From NCBI RefSeq assembly GCF_004011695.2, contig NC_082410.1, positions 62,001 to 126,000 on the forward strand: a stretch of DNA of 64,000 bases. Direction: 5' to 3'. The notes below the pieces were generated by a model. That model worked only from the letters and a program-made list of their open reading frames with translations, made no database searches and was not told the DNA's origin. Each line of letters starts with the position of its first letter. Positions within the stretch are counted from its first letter, which is position 1. Positions 22,175 to 35,518 of this stretch are shown here, piece by piece. A program made the translations under genes and the position numbers. Source of the stretch: Ascochyta rabiei. Its lineage: Eukaryota > Ascomycota > Dothideomycetes > Pleosporales > Didymellaceae.

Positions 22175-22228
22175 CATTGCTAGAAATCTCACTATAGTTC
22201 AGGACGAACCTTTAAAGAGGGGGGGACT
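22175..22228 (+). other. Internal 3' remnant with polypurine tract of a Gypsy-2-like element
   Basis: It continues the sequence broken by MITE copy 1 and ends in AAAGAGGGGGGG immediately before an LTR. That is the position and composition of a polypurine tract. Confidence 0.55.
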
Positions 22229-22589
22229 ATCTTTACAAGTGTTCTCCCTACGCTAGAAGATACCTTAGCTAGGTCCTAGGCTAATGTTATGGGCTCAGAC
22301 CTTGTCTGAGCCTTAAGCGAGACGGGGCGGTCACGTACCCCACAGATATATTAGAAGGACACGCAACGTGTTACCTCCTTAAAAGATACAATGCCATATC
22401 GACCCTTATTGCATCCCACCCTAAGGCCAGTCCATAACAGCTAAGCCTAGAGCCCTACCCGCCACACCCGTGTATAATATTCACAAACCTTAAGACTTAC
22501 CTATTAAGTCTATGTCTTATCTCTTAAATATTACCCTATTATTCATCCTATCTCGCTCTGCTCCATTGCCTGCCTATAGCGACCTCACA
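22229..22589 (+). repeat. Gypsy-2-family LTR remnant with nested solo LTR
   Basis: It aligns with 58107-58305 apart from a 160-bp insertion (solo LTR plus target copy). The right end is CGACCTCACA; the left end is blurred (CTTTACAAG for TCACAAG). It abuts LINE B on the right. Confidence 0.8.
22285..22439 (+). repeat. Solo LTR of the Gypsy-1 family
   Basis: 155 bp, TGTTATGGGC to CCATAACA, the same length as the Gypsy-1 LTRs (47539-47693, 54602-54756). It is flanked by an exact 5-bp duplication GCTAA (22280-22284, 22440-22444). It keeps TG and CA dinucleotides that are TA in the Gypsy-1 LTRs, so it escaped most RIP. Confidence 0.92.
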
Positions 22590-23279
22590 TGTGCCTTGTA
22601 CATTTATTTAGTAGTAGATGTTACAGATAGCAAAGTTTGTCCTAGACTACTAGTCTGTAATAGCTAGGAAGTGTAGATTAGGGTTTGTATCTGCTACTAG
22701 AGCAACTTATGCTTTTATTAAGCGTAGGACGTAAGCTAGAACGCGTGGCCTTACACTCTAGTCCTGTAGTAGGGGTAAAATTTATGTAAAGGAAGGGTGG
22801 TTTACAGAGCGTATATCTAAGTAATTAAAGGGAGGTTGTTAAGTAGGTATAAGCTATAGCTCTTGTACTAAGACAAGGTCTATAGCTAGTTCTACTGCTA
22901 GTTACAAGGCGCTCTCTGTAGCTTATACGCTCTTATATAGATTTACTTATAGGATCCTTAGGTTATCTAGTATTCTAGATGTGTTTTTACGTTTTTTATA
23001 GCTTTATAGGTTGTTTATTATGTGCTATCTGCTATACATACTTCTTTCTAGTTTATACACTTAGGTATAGTGTGTGTATAGGTTTTAACTATAGTACTAT
23101 ACGTATTATATTTATATAGTATTATAGGGTGTTTTTCTACACATATTTTATATGTAGTGCTATAGAGGCACCTATCCTCTATACACCTTAATTGCTAGCA
23201 TATTTAGCATTATATAGTAGAAGGTATAGTAGTAAATCTTTCTACTTTCATACTAGCTCCTGGTAGGTATAGTCTGTTC
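22590..23279 (-). mobile_element. LINE B, downstream part (ORF1 end to ORF2 start)
   Basis: It is homologous to about 28870-29550 of LINE A. It joins 36719-38442 once LINE A and one target copy are removed. It encodes the end of ORF1 and the start of the endonuclease domain on the minus strand. The element is cut at 22590 by the LTR remnant, so the reverse transcriptase part of LINE B is missing. Confidence 0.78.
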
Positions 23280-23312
23280 GATTAATTAATTGATTAATTG
23301 ATTAATTAATAA
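23280..23312 (-). repeat. LINE A 3' tail of ATTAATTGATTA-type repeats
   Basis: A short array of ATTAATTG and ATTAATTAAT units directly at the target duplication. It stands where a LINE has its poly(A) or simple-repeat tail. Confidence 0.8.
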
Positions 23313-26300
23313 GTTTAACGTCCTGTGTGAGTCTAAGACTATATAAGACGAGAGCAGTTAAGCTGCTCTAGTAATTTAAGAAGCGTGATTATAAAAGAAG
23401 ATAGTAAATATAGGTTTAGAGTCCTGTAGTAAGAGCCTATGCTCTAGGAGGTTAACAGCATATTTTAGGTGTCTGTTGTTTGTTGTAGGTACTACTTACG
23501 GGTGCCTATTTTAGTGTCTGAAATAAAAGCTAGAGTAGCTAGAATTCCCTAGGTTGTGTGCAGTAGTAGTTTTATTAAGAGTTATTGTCCTTGTAGGCTA
23601 ACCTACATTTATTTCCTTACTTATTTGTATTCTTTACAGCTAAGTAGGAGGTGTAAAGTTGTTTGTGTGTAGCTGCAGATACATCTATTGCTATCTACCT
23701 TCTATATATTATAGAGGTATGTTTTATTATATCTATGTCCTAGTTTTAGTTAGGAGTAGGCATTTACTACCTCTTGTTTAGTGCTTTTAGGTAGTTTTAT
23801 CCTGTTTTTTAGTCCTAGCTAGTATTTTGCTGCGTAGGTGTCTACTTTCCTTAGAATTGCTTTAGCTTTATAGGTAACTAGTTTATAATCCTATTTGTCT
23901 GTTATAATAGCGTTTACTTAAATTCCAGTTAGAGCAATGCTTATAGAGTTAGAGGGAGGCCTCTCTTTTGTTGCTTCTTTTGCTAGAAGGTCTGCTTTCT
24001 TGTTTCCTGCAATGTCTTAGTGGCTAGGGGTCTATTTAAGGCTTATTATAGCTCCTTTATCTTTAATAGTTTTAGCTGCCTTTATACAGCGTATTTGCTA
24101 AGCCTGTCTAGGCTTGTTTAAAGGAGTTTTTAGTCTTAGGATAGCTGCCTAGTTGTCTGTAAAGACTTAGACGTCCTGTCCTGTAGTAGCTATAGTAGCT
24201 GTAATTTTAAAGCCTCTTATTATTCTTTCTAGTTCTCTGTTTTATACAATTTGGCCTTTACTAATATTGTAGTTTATAGTGTAGATTTCCTTAGGCTCTT
24301 AGTTATAGTCTAGGACTGTAATTCCTACTCCTATCTCTAGGCCTCCCTCTACAGAAGAAGCGTCTATATAAATAGCTAGTACATTGCTTCCTACTTTTTA
24401 TAGCACCTGTGTTTTATATGCTTTTACTTCTTCTTCTTTTAGTAGTTTTAAGATTTTAGTTTAGTATGCAATAGCCTTATTCTAGGGGCAGAAGTAGAAG
24501 TCTTTTAGTTTTTCTTCTCTTATGCTAGGTATAGCTTTTTCTATAGACTGTGTAATTTGTATAAGCTGTGTAGGAGGTCCTATTCTAAGCCTAGTACAGT
24601 TAACCTCTCTTTGCTCTGTGCTAGAGTCTAGGTCTATGTTTTGTAGGGTGGATTTTAGCTTTGTTATAGCAGTGTAGATAGGGTGGTTCTTTAGGAGCTT
24701 CCTAGCTCTAAAGGCGTACTTTCTTATTGCAGTGTTTAGCCTTATTGTAGGAGGGGCTAGTGCTGCCTCTACCTCTTAGGGAATTATAGGTAAGGTTTAG
24801 AAGGTGCCTAAGATTTTCCTAAGTGCTAGGTTCTGTAGTCCTTGTAGTTGTTTTGCTATTCTAGCTTGTTGCTTCTAGAAGACCTGGCATCTATAGTCTG
24901 CTATACTAGTAACATAGGCTAGGTATATTTGTTAGAGGGTAGTAGGTGTAAGGCCTTTATTGCTGTTTGCTAGTCTACATAATCTGTAGAAGGCATTTCT
25001 TGCTTAGCTATTCCTTGTGGCGGCATGCTCCTTAAAAGAGAGCCTGTTGTTTAAGTAGATTCCTAGCTATTTAATAGTCTTTTTTAGAGTTATTATAGAC
25101 GTGTCAGGCAGGGTAAGGGTGTAGTTTTCTGCTTTTTAGCTTCTGGTAAAGTGGATAAGTTTAGTCTTTAGCGCATTAAACTAAATTGCATAGCTAGATC
25201 CTTTTGCAAATAGGCTGGCTATATCTCTTTCTAGTAGGTAGATGTTTTTATTTAGGCTAGTAGATAATACTGTAATAGCTAGGGTGTCTAGGTAGGATAG
25301 TAAGCAGTTTGTAATTAACTAGAATAGAGGTCTAATATATATTAGGAACAGAATAGGTAAGACAGGGCTTCCTTATAAAATTCTAGTGTTTATATTACTA
25401 AATTCTTCTTTTTCTCTATTAAAGGACAGTTGTAGTTAGCGTCTAGAGAGGAATAATTAGATCTAGGCTATTAGGCTGCACAGTAGCTTTAGTTGTTATA
25501 GGATAGTAAGTAGTTAGCCTAGTAAGACGTAGTTAAAGGCTCCTTTAATGTCTAGGAACACTGTAGTCATTGTACGCTTTAGTTTCCTTTGTTCTTACAC
25601 TTAGTTTAGTAGTAGTAAGGAAGCGTCTATATCTGATTTTTATACTCTTCCTCCTAGTTGTAAAGGGTGTAGTAGGGTAGTTGTTTATGCTAGTATGCTA
25701 AGTTGTTTAGCTACTAGTCTTTCTATTACTTTGCCTAGGTAGCTTAGGAGAGTAATTACCCTATAGGCTTTAGGGGCTGCATAGTCTAGTTTATTTAGCT
25801 TTTTTAGGATAATTCCTGTTACTCTTTTCTAGATTTAAGTGTAGTACCTATAATTAAATAGGGTAGAGAATATATAGAAGAATATGTCTATTTCTACTTT
25901 ATATACTGTAGTAATAATCTCCTAGTTTATTACATCTAGTCCTAGAGAGCTACTTTAGATTTGTGAGGAGCAGGCGTGTTCTAGCTCTTCTCTAGTAAGG
26001 GGTAGCTATTCCTAGCTACCTTCTTGGTAGGTTCTCCACTCTATAGGTTGAGAGGAAGGTAGGCTAGGGAAGAGAGTGTCTCTTAGTGCTGAGCACTTGC
26101 CTTAAAAGGAGTTCTCTATTCCCTTAGGGCCTTGTATAGCAGGTATGTTTTAGTTACCTATAGAACTAGTATAAGATATTACCTTAAAGATTAATTTTAT
26201 ATCTTCTTTTTCTAGGAATTAATTCTAGTAGTTACGCTTTGCTACTTTTACTGTTTATAGGTATCTGTTTCTAGTAATTAGGTAGTCCCTTTTCTATGTG

Positions 26301-26651
26301 TATGTGGTTGTAGGGCTAGTTACTAGTTCTCTCTGTAGGAGGCGTTGTTTGCTAAGCATGTTTGTCCTAAGTAATTTCAGGTCTAGGTTCTACTAAGGCT
26401 TGCTTCTTACACTAGTAGAGCTTTGTAGGATTGTAGTTTTAGCTGCGTTTAATATTACTGTAGTAAGCTCCTTCCCTATTGTTTCTAGCTGCTTCTCTAG
26501 TTCTCTGTCCTCTCCTTAGATAAGAAGTAGGGAGGTGCTAGTAGAGAGTCTAGGGCTTGTGGTATTTAGAGCAGGGCTTTTTGCTAATTCCTTTGCTAGC
26601 TCCTTTTAGAATAGGTCCTAGTCTGCCTTCTTAGTGTTAAACTAAGGAGTA

Positions 26652-28503
26652 ACGTGTTTTATAAGCGAGCGCCGCGTACAAGCGAGCGCCGCACCCCACC
26701 AAGTTTGCGCACCTCTCCTATCTCAACGTACAATGGCTTAACGCAGCGCTACTATATTAGCTTTAAATAAAGCAGATATCTAGCTTGCTATCTTATCTAT
26801 CAATTTCTATTAAATACAGAGTAATTGCAATGCTGCTGTTGTCTATAACGTGTCTGAACGAACAATCCGCCGCTAACGCGCTAGCAAGCCTGCCTAACGC
26901 GATTGCTAACCTAACTTAAAGAAGTTAACCTAGATAGAAGAGGAGGTAATAGTCCAGTATATACTTGACTTAGACTAACATAGATTTAGGCCTACGTACG
27001 CAGCCGTACGTAATATAGCTAATAAGCTACTAGCTGCGCGCAGTGTAGGTTAGGTTAGCATCTACTAGCTACGCAACTTTGTTAAGCGTACTAAGAGTCT
27101 TATAACGCGTTTTAACCGAGCGTATAATAGGCAGAGAGCCCTCTATAAGGATCTAGTCTTAATTAGCTACTAGTTTAAGCTTGTAGAGCAGATAAAGGCT
27201 AGGTACAGCATCTGCAATAATAACGTCTACAACTTTAACAAGGCTGGCTTTATAATAGGCAAGATTACAACTTAGCTTGTTGTGACAGGGTTAGAGAGGA
27301 GAGGCAGGCTAAAAGCTGTTTAGCCTGGCAATCGCGAGTAGGTGACAGTTATCGCTGCAATCAACGCTGCTGGCTGGACAATCCCACCCTTCCTTATCTT
27401 TGCTGGCTAATACTACTTGTCTGCCTGGTACAAGGAGGCAGAGATCCTACGCAACTAGGCGATCGCAGTCAGCAACAACAGCTGGACAACTAACGAGCTT
27501 GGAGTTAAGTGGCTAAAGCACTTTATTAAGCATACGGAGGCTTAGGTAGTAGGCGCACGTTGCCTGCTTATCCTTAACAGCTACAAGAGCTACTACTCTC
27601 TTAAATTTAAGCAGCTCTGTAAGGAGAACAACATCTACACGCTCTGTATGCCGCCTTACTTATTACACCTACTACAGCCTCTTAACGTTAGCTGCTTGTT
27701 ACCGTTAAAGCGCGCGTACAGTCGTAAGATTAAGAGCCTAATCTGCTACTACATTAACTACATTACTAAGCTTGAGTTTCTACCAGCGTTTAAGGCAGCC
27801 TTTAATTAATTATTTACATTAGCTAACATCTGCTCAGCTTTTTAAGGCGCAGGCCTTGTTCCCCTCTAGCTAGACGCTGTTCTATTAAAGCTAGATGTAC
27901 AGCTCTGTACACCTTCTCCTGCTGCTCTTATAGAGACCCTCTAGGAGGCTTATACACTAAGCAACGTACATAAGCTTAAAACTTAATTAACGTTAATACG
28001 TAATTGTGTACGTTAGCATAAGAGCTTATTACCTGCCTTAATTATTAAAGCAATTAATCAGCTTAAAAAGGGCGCTGAGGTAATAATGCTCTCTGCTAAG
28101 CTAATAAGCGATCAGATCGCTAGCCTTAAGAAGGCTAATAAGGCAGTATTAGAGCAGAAACAACGCAAGAAAAAGCGTATACAGAAGCAAGGAGTCTTAA
28201 CAAAGGGAGCTAGTAAGGATATACTTGCTTAACGTAAGGCTAATTAGCAGGTTGCTTGTAAAGAGCGTTAAGGAGGCGAGCAATTAGGCCTTAGCTGCTA
28301 GGCTCTTGCGCGCTGTACAAGGTGCAGAGAGACTAGTTATAACTTACGCACATGTAAGAAAGAAACTTTAGATACTGCTTAATCTACTCTATAATTGTCT
28401 AACTGTTATGTTATTATGTTGTTAAGATACACGCTTACAGATATGTGCAAACCTAGTAGGGTGCGGCGCTCGCTTGTACGCGGCGCTCGCTTATAAAACA
28501 CGT
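26652..28503 (+). mobile_element. Fot1/pogo-type DNA transposon (Fot-2)
   Basis: 1852 bp. Terminal inverted repeats begin ACGTGTTTTATAAGCGAGCG, are about 50-60 bp long, and carry AAGCGAGCGCCGC twice. TA flanks both ends (26650-26651, 28504-28505). It encodes one plus-strand transposase. It sits in LINE A ORF2. Its TIR family differs from Fot-1, though the transposases are related. Confidence 0.94.
26733..28382 (+). pseudogene. pogo/Fot1 DDE transposase of Fot-2
   Basis: From the ATG at 26733 to TAA at 28380-28382 the frame is coherent over 549 codons, with only point-mutation stops. Recognisable blocks are S-E-R-T-I-R-R (helix-turn-helix region), [34 protein letters not shown], a Lys/Gln-rich stretch, and a C-terminal knuckle C-T-R-C ... 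L-R-T-C-K-K whose His is lost. The Asp positions of all three active-site blocks read Asn, so it is inactive even apart from stops. Confidence 0.87.
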
Positions 28504-30064
28504 TAGAATTGTTTAGGAGTTGTGTTCTAGGCAGTGTAATTATAAATAGGATGCCTAGGTAGTCTAAGTCTATACCTGCAAGGGTTTGCTAGTCTTCTAT
28601 CTAGTTTGTAAGCCTGTGTGTAGCAAAGGTAAGGTCTAGAACACTTTCCCTGCTCATGTTTGGCCTGTAGAAGGTGCCTGTGCTAGGGTTATTTAGTAGC
28701 TCTAGGTTTTACTCTTCTATCTAGTTAATAAAACTACTAGCTTTTAGTGTTATAGTAGTTATAGTAGGGTCCTACTAAGGGTAGTAGGTGTTAAAGTCCC
28801 CTAGGAGGATTAAGTTAGGCAGAGTGCGGCTATTTAGAAGCTTTCTCTCTACTGTTGTTATTCCTTATGCGTTTGTTTAGTTGTATATATTATAGATTAT
28901 AAAGTTTAACCTAGACTACTAGACTGTAATAGCTGGAAAGTCTAGGTTAGGGCTTAATTCTGCAGTTAGGGAGATTTGTACTGGTGTTGAACGTAGGACG
29001 TATGTAAGAACGCGTGGCCTTATACTGTAGTCCTGTAGTAGAGGTAGGATTTGTGTAAAGGAGGGGTGGTTTACAGAGCGTGTGTCTAAGTAGTCTAAAG
29101 GTTGTTGTTAAGTAGGGGTAAGCTATAGTTCTTGTACTAAGATAAGGTCTATAGCTAGTTCTACTGTAAGTTATAGGGCCCTCTCTATAGCTTATACACT
29201 CTTGTTTAGATTTATTTATAGAATCCTTAGGTTATCTAGCATTCTAGATATGTTTATACGTTTATTATATCCTTATAGGCTGTATATTAAATGCTATCTG
29301 CTATATATACTTCTTTATAGTTTATGTACCTAGGGATAGTGTGTATACAGGCTTTACCTGTAGTACTATATATGTTACACTTATATAGCGTTATAGAGTG
29401 TTTATCTACGCATATTTTATATATAGTTCTATTAAGGCATCTGTTCTCTATGTGTCTAAATTGCTGACATTTTAAGCATTGTGTAGTAGAAGGTGTAGTA
29501 ATAAACTTCTCTACTCTTATGCTAGCTTCTAGTAGGTATAGTCTATTCTGTATAGCTTGTTATACTTCTTTTTCTATTGCAAATACTACACAGACAGATC
29601 CTAGTTGTTGCTTTTGTCTCCTTTTGTAGCTTGTTAGCTAGAATAGGTTCCCTACTATTGTAAGGCCTTTGTTAAAGGTAGTTATTTCTAACTTAAGCAC
29701 CTCTAGGTCCTGGTTTGTTTCTAGAGACGTAGGGATGTTGTGTAGAATTACTTTATGCTATAGTTCTATTAGGAGGGCTTCCTTATAGGTAGTAACTCAT
29801 TGCTAGATTACTTGGTTTTTAAGCAGGTATTTTGCTGTAAAGGAGGGCGTTCTAGTAAGAACAATGTTGTTCCTTCTGCTTAGGCTAGTAGAAGTAATTA
29901 TAGGGAGGCTTACTCCTTTACCTATAAAGGCCTTATTAAAAGTATTACGTATCTCTAGGGGGGCAAAAGAGGGTAGTTCTTGCTCTAGTGTAAGAACTAG
30001 TTAGCGTGTACTTAAAGAGTTCTTAATAATAGTAGGTTGCTTCTTCTTTGTAACTGTTTGCTAG

Positions 30065-30227
30065 TGTCAGATAACCGACCTTGCCGAACCAAGTTAGGGG
30101 GTTTAGGGTTAACCTCGGTTAACTTAGGGGCTAGCGGCACACACACATAAAATGAGCCATTAAGATAGATAATTATTAATTAACTACCTTTATTATTATC
30201 TTTGCACATCAAGCATATTATCTAACA
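30065..30227 (+). repeat. Copia-3 5' LTR and primer-binding site
   Basis: 163 bp, TGTCAGATAA to TCTAACA. The internal sequence starts ATTAAGAGTCTTACTAAC, the string shared with the other Copia families. Confidence 0.94.
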
Positions 30228-30259
30228 ATTAAGAGTCTTACTAACACTACCAAAATACC

Positions 30260-33200
30260 CTTTTAATATGTTGCTATTAACTATGCGCAATTTAACAATA
30301 ATTCTTATAGATTACACAGCCTACACACCTTAGTTGCATTAACTGCAGACCTACTGCGCCTCTCTAGACGTATAGGAGAAGATAGACCTAAACTAGACTA
30401 TCCCTCTAAGGACTAAGCTACAAGTACCTAACGCCCTAGACATCACTAACTATAAGAGGAGGCTAGCCCTTAGCAATAATAAACAAGGAAACCCTTAGCT
30501 TCTAGAAATCCTATCTAAACTATTAGCTAACAGCCTAAAGGCATAGAAGGAAGATAATAACTATTAGAAAAGCTGCCTTAAATCCTACAAGATAGCGGAT
30601 AGAGACTACCATAAGGAACAAACTAACCTAGACAAGGTAGTAATGTTTATCTAAAGCTTAGTATTACCTTACCTTATAAAGAACCGCTGCTAACTAGGTA
30701 AATTAATTTAAAAATAGCTTATTAGCCTTAAATACATAGTTAGCATTAATACTAAAGAAGAACAATTATGCGCACACCACTAAAACCTAGCAGCTCTTAA
30801 ACTAATAAGATAACCTAGGAGCTAGGATACCTAGCTCCTTAATTATAATTATGCTGTAACTAATGCTAAAACAGAGGGTGTTACTAAGATATACAATATA
30901 CAAGACACTATCTAAGACTTCTTAGATTTAGTAATAAAAAAAGCGCTAACCTAGGTAATAACATTCTAGGACTATAGCAGATAAGAACAAAACATAACTT
31001 ATAAAGAAATAATAAAACGCTTCTAAGAGTATATAAGTAAGTACTACCCTAAGAGGAGATAGTAAAGGGGCGCCTTTGCTGCAGGGAACAACTTAACTCT
31101 TGCTGCTAGTGGTAAATCTACCCTAGACACTAACAGGGACACCTCTTATGTTGTTAAAGACGTATTATCTACTCCTACTACACAGGGAAGTTAGGGAAGA
31201 CCTTATTAAAAACGGAACTTTAGTTAAATAACTACATCTAAGCAGTCCCTAAGAGGGGATACAGTAGCAGCTAGAGGAGCAAAATACCCTGCTTATAGAC
31301 AACGCTATAGACTAGAAGATTACTACTACATCTATAAAGATAAAGCACTAGAATAGTTTACCTTATATAATAGAATTGCTAAGATAGTATAATTTAGGAT
31401 AGAACAAAATGCTAACCTTTAAGATTAGGTTAGATCTGCAAAACAAGCTTGCACTAAGACACTAGCTATTAAGACATCCTAAACACTAGAGGCACCTCTA
31501 GGATAACTACAGGAACAGAAGATATTAATAATTAACATAAGTCTGGTTAAAGAATTATATAATATAGAGCTACTAAGCTACCCTCTTAGGAACCCCTTTA
31601 TCCTTAACTTAGGATTAACAATCTATATTATAAACAACAAGGACTAAATATAAGACCTTACTCTACCTGTATTAAACAACTACCTATAGGCAGGAAACTC
31701 CTAGGTATAGATATAGGGATATAGCACTGTCTATCTCTATCTATTAAATATAAGCTAACTAACTACTCTTAAACTACATAACGTAGCATAGTGCCTAGAC
31801 ATACTTTACAACCTTATCTCTTTCTAACAACTACGTTAACAGGGCATCTAGTAGGACACAAAAGAAGATCTAACTTAGCTTAGACAAGTAGATAACACAG
31901 CTATTATATCCTTAGATAAACAATATAGATAATAGGTACTTAGGGAACAGCTATAGGTAGCATTTGCAATACAATTAACACAAGGCTAAACACCTAAGAC
32001 TGCTACTGCTCTGCTATAGCACAAGCAGATAGGGCACCCTAGAGCTGCTACTATTAAACACCTTATCTAACAATCTTAGGGGGTAAGAGTTAGGGGTATT
32101 ACTACAGTCTAATATAATGCTTGCAGGCAGGCTAAGACTAAGAGGCAAATTAGTTAAATACTACAAACAAGCGATAAAGGACTAGGAGAATTCATAGCAA
32201 TTAACTTCTACTTATATAAAGAAGGAAGCTTTACTAAAAAAAAGAGCTAATTGCTTACTGTTAACATGCAATCTAGCTTCCTCTAGGACTTCTATTTTAA
32301 AGATAATTAACTAGGAAAGACAATTATCTACTTCCTAGACACTCTTACACAATTCCTGTTAAAACAATACAAGATCTAGGTTAAGGTAATTAAGTGTGAT
32401 AGTAAAATTACTATAATAAAACTAGAAGTATTAAGATAGTGCGTTGCATAATTAATTAGGCTTAAGCCTTCTGCACTAGACACCTAAGCACAGAATAGAG
32501 GTGCTAAATACTTAGGGGGTGGAATAAAAGATAAGGTATACACTATAAGATTAGACACAAACCTACTATAGGAAATATAGCTAGAGATTGTAAGGGCAGC
32601 AGTGTACCTACACAACTAAACACTAAGGTTATTAAATAACTAAAAAACACCCTATAATGTGTTCTTTACCTATATAGCTATCGCGCAGCCGAGCCTGTAG
32701 ATGACCAATGGGGTGCTCCCCTATCCAATCAAGCTTGCGGATTATTGTTAAGTGGCTCCTTTCTCCACAATTAACCACTAAGCTCCTGAGGGTCGCCCAC
32801 AAAGCTTGAGTAAGCGAGATCACGTGATAACCAAATTTCCTTTGTACTTAAGCAACACGTTACACATTAAATATATAGACACTGATTAAATTAATCGATC
32901 ACCTAAGTATAGTCCTCTAAGCTCTGTTCCAATAGCTTAACTAGCTAGCCTAAATATATAAAGCAGGAAACTAAACTAGGCACATCTAAAAGTATATAGA
33001 TGTAAAGCTATTGCTCTTACAAGTAACACCCTTTAAGGAAAAGTATAACTCTAGTAACTAGACCTAAGAGTATAGGTAGGATACCTAGTAGGATACTAAT
33101 CCTTAAACATATATTAGATATAGATTCTAACCTTAGTAAAAGTTATCAGCATAAGAGACGTAATCTTTAATAAGGATACTGTCTTTAGCAGCTAGACTTA

Positions 33201-35280
33201 GGACCTAATGGACAACCTTATGCACAGCACTCTTAAAGAGATAGCAATATAGACAAGAAGCGTAGAGCTTCTACCTCTACCCTAAAATAAGGCTAAAATC
33301 TAGTTATTCTATAAGGACAACACTATTACACACTTAAATACTACAGAAGATTAACTAGAATATAATAATAGACAGAAAGCTAGACATATATATCTAACTC
33401 CCCCTCTAACTCTACTACTAGTCGCGCTATTAATAAACATGTTATTGCTATCCTAATCAGCAAGAGGTAACAGCTAATTAGGAGTTAGCAGGTAGCACTA
33501 GTTAACTGCTAATTAGTTAGAATTAACGCTAGCGTAATCTTTAGGACCTTTACCAACTATCCTGTAGAAAGCTGCATTTATAGCTAGTATATAAGGCAGA
33601 TGCATAGGCATATACTAGAGCAATAATATAAATAAGGCTAGGTTAAAATAAATACTAATAAAAGGGCTTAAGCCTTATTAAAGCTAACTCGTACTAGAGC
33701 TAACAGCACAATTAAACCTAGAGGACTACCTGCTTCACTGATAGTTTAAAGAAGCTAAGCAAAAACACCTTAGCAGCTATTAGAACATAAGGTTATAGTC
33801 TAAAGTACCCCTAACAAAGACTAAGGTAGTAGGACACTAGATACTTAACTGTATGTAGGTATACACGTATAAGCTTAATAAGAACTACTACCTACTTAAA
33901 TATAAGGCGCAACTAGTAGTCTAAGGTAACTAGTAATAAAACATTACTTCTAAAGATACCTACGCAGCAACACTAGCTAGCAGGTCCTTTAGAATGCTTA
34001 TAGCAATTTCAGCAGCACATAACCTAGAACTTAAGTAGTTTAATGTTATAAATACCTTTGTTTATATATTAATTAACAGAGAGGTCTATATAAGGATGCC
34101 ACGTAGGTATTAGAAACTAGGCACAGTCCTATAGCTACACAAGGCACTATATAGACTAAGAATCTCTCTACTCCTCTAGTAGAAGGAATTTACATCTACT
34201 CTAACAAGCTATAGATTTATAGTTGTTCCCTATAAACCCTACTGCTTACTTAAGAATAGAGTTACTATCTTCTTCTATGTAGACGATATTATTATAGCTT
34301 ATTACCTAACTAGAAGACATAAGGCAGATAAGGCCCTTAGCTATATTACTAACAAATACTCTGTTACAGAAGGAAACAATCTGCAATAGTTCCTAGGAGT
34401 GGAGATAACCTAAGATTAAGACAACCTAAGGATCCTCCTCTTAAAGGCGTTATACATTAACAAAATTGTCTCCCTAGCAGATAAGACAGACATACAACAC
34501 AACACACTAATATTAAGTATTAAGCTTCTACTAAATAAAGGGGAAGCTGCAGCATTAGAAATAAACAGATACTAGAGAAAGATTAGATCTCTCCTCTTTA
34601 CTACAGTTACTACTAGGCCTAACATTGCCTTTGCCACATCTAGGCTAGCACAGTTTCTAACTAACCCTAGACAGCAGTACTATAACGCAGCAGATTAAGT
34701 ACTATTATACCTACAAGGAACACAAGACCTATCCCTTACCTTTAGAGGTAACAAGCACCTAGTAGTCGCTAGTAATGCATTATTTGCTAATAATACTCTT
34801 AATAGGAAGAGCTACTAAGGATATACTATTAAACTATATAGAGGACTTATTACCTAAAGAGCTAATAAACAAGACACAGTTACTACATTAACAACTAAAG
34901 CAGAGCTACTTACCCTAGCATAGGTGCCTAAGGAAGCTATCTTTATCTTATAACTATTATTAGAACTTAGTATACACCTCTTATAATTAACAATTACTAT
35001 TTAATATAATAATACCTAGACTATCTAATTAATTAATAAAGAAGTCTTAAAACTCTAAACTAAACTACAACATGTAGACATTTATAACTACTAGCTACAA
35101 CAAGAGGTAAACAAAGGCACTATAACAGTAACCTATGTCCTATCTACTAAGATGTTAGCTGACAGACTTATAAAGGCTCTGCCTGCAAGCAAGTAGTTAA
35201 CCTTTCTAAGGCAGCTAGGACTAGAGAAACATACTGAACAAAGAAAGCCAGCTAACACCTAGATAGAATTACTTAACTAA
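30260..35280 (+). pseudogene. Copia-3 gag-pol remnant
   Basis: Plus strand: gag at about 30270-31200, integrase to about 33000, reverse transcriptase at about 33600-34450 with V-T-I-F-F-Y-V-D-D-I-I-I-A-Y-Y near 34260-34300, RNase H near 34740-34900, and S-T-K-M-L-A-D-R-L-I-K-A-L near 35145-35185, the usual C-terminal Copia block. Stops recur every few dozen bases. A stretch at about 32650-32870 has far fewer RIP changes. The minus-strand frame across it (32632-32823) is not supported as a gene. Confidence 0.82.
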
Positions 35281-35355
35281 AAGCTCTCTAACCTAGAGGT
35301 ACAATAAGAGCCAGTTATGTCCAGCTTTAATTAGGGCCTTAAAGCTGAGGGGGTG

Positions 35356-35518
35356 TGTTAGATAACTAACCTTGCTTAACCAAGTAAGGGGGTTTGGGGT
35401 TAACCTTAGTTAACTCAGGGGCTAGCGGCACACACACATAAAATGAGCCATTAAGACAGATAATCATTAATTAATCACCTTTATTATCATCTTTGCACAT
35501 TAAGCATATTATCTAACA
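35356..35518 (+). repeat. Copia-3 3' LTR
   Basis: 163 bp, TGTTAGATAA to TCTAACA, preceded by the polypurine tract and followed by the GCTAG target copy. Confidence 0.94.

Larger units (their letters stand above)
23900..29190 (-). pseudogene. LINE A ORF2 (endonuclease, reverse transcriptase, RNase H)
   Basis: Minus strand, split by Fot-2. An endonuclease-like region lies at about 28500-29190. In the reverse transcriptase F-L-D-I-K-G-A-F-N-Y-V is readable near 25530-25570, and S-Y-L-D-T-L-A-I-T-V, the active-site block, near 25270-25300. In the RNase H region D-I-A-G-N-K-K-A-D-L-L-A-K-E-A lies near 23960-24020. Frequent TAG/TAA codons disable it. The parts match LINE C ORF2 in order and sequence. 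Confidence 0.78.
30065..35518 (+). mobile_element. Copia-3, Ty1/Copia LTR retrotransposon, full length
   Basis: LTRs 30065-30227 and 35356-35518 (163 bp each) are flanked by an exact 5-bp duplication GCTAG (30060-30064, 35519-35523). Removing the element restores ORF1 of LINE A (compare 37245-37265 in LINE B). It has a purine tract AAAGCTGAGGGGGTG before the 3' LTR. Its active site Y-V-D-D-I-I-I near 34276 is unchanged, but stops elsewhere kill the frame. Confidence 0.95.

Noticed and set aside
32632..32823. 63-residue minus-strand protein inside Copia-3
   Set aside because: No recognisable motif; open only because the patch is less RIPed.
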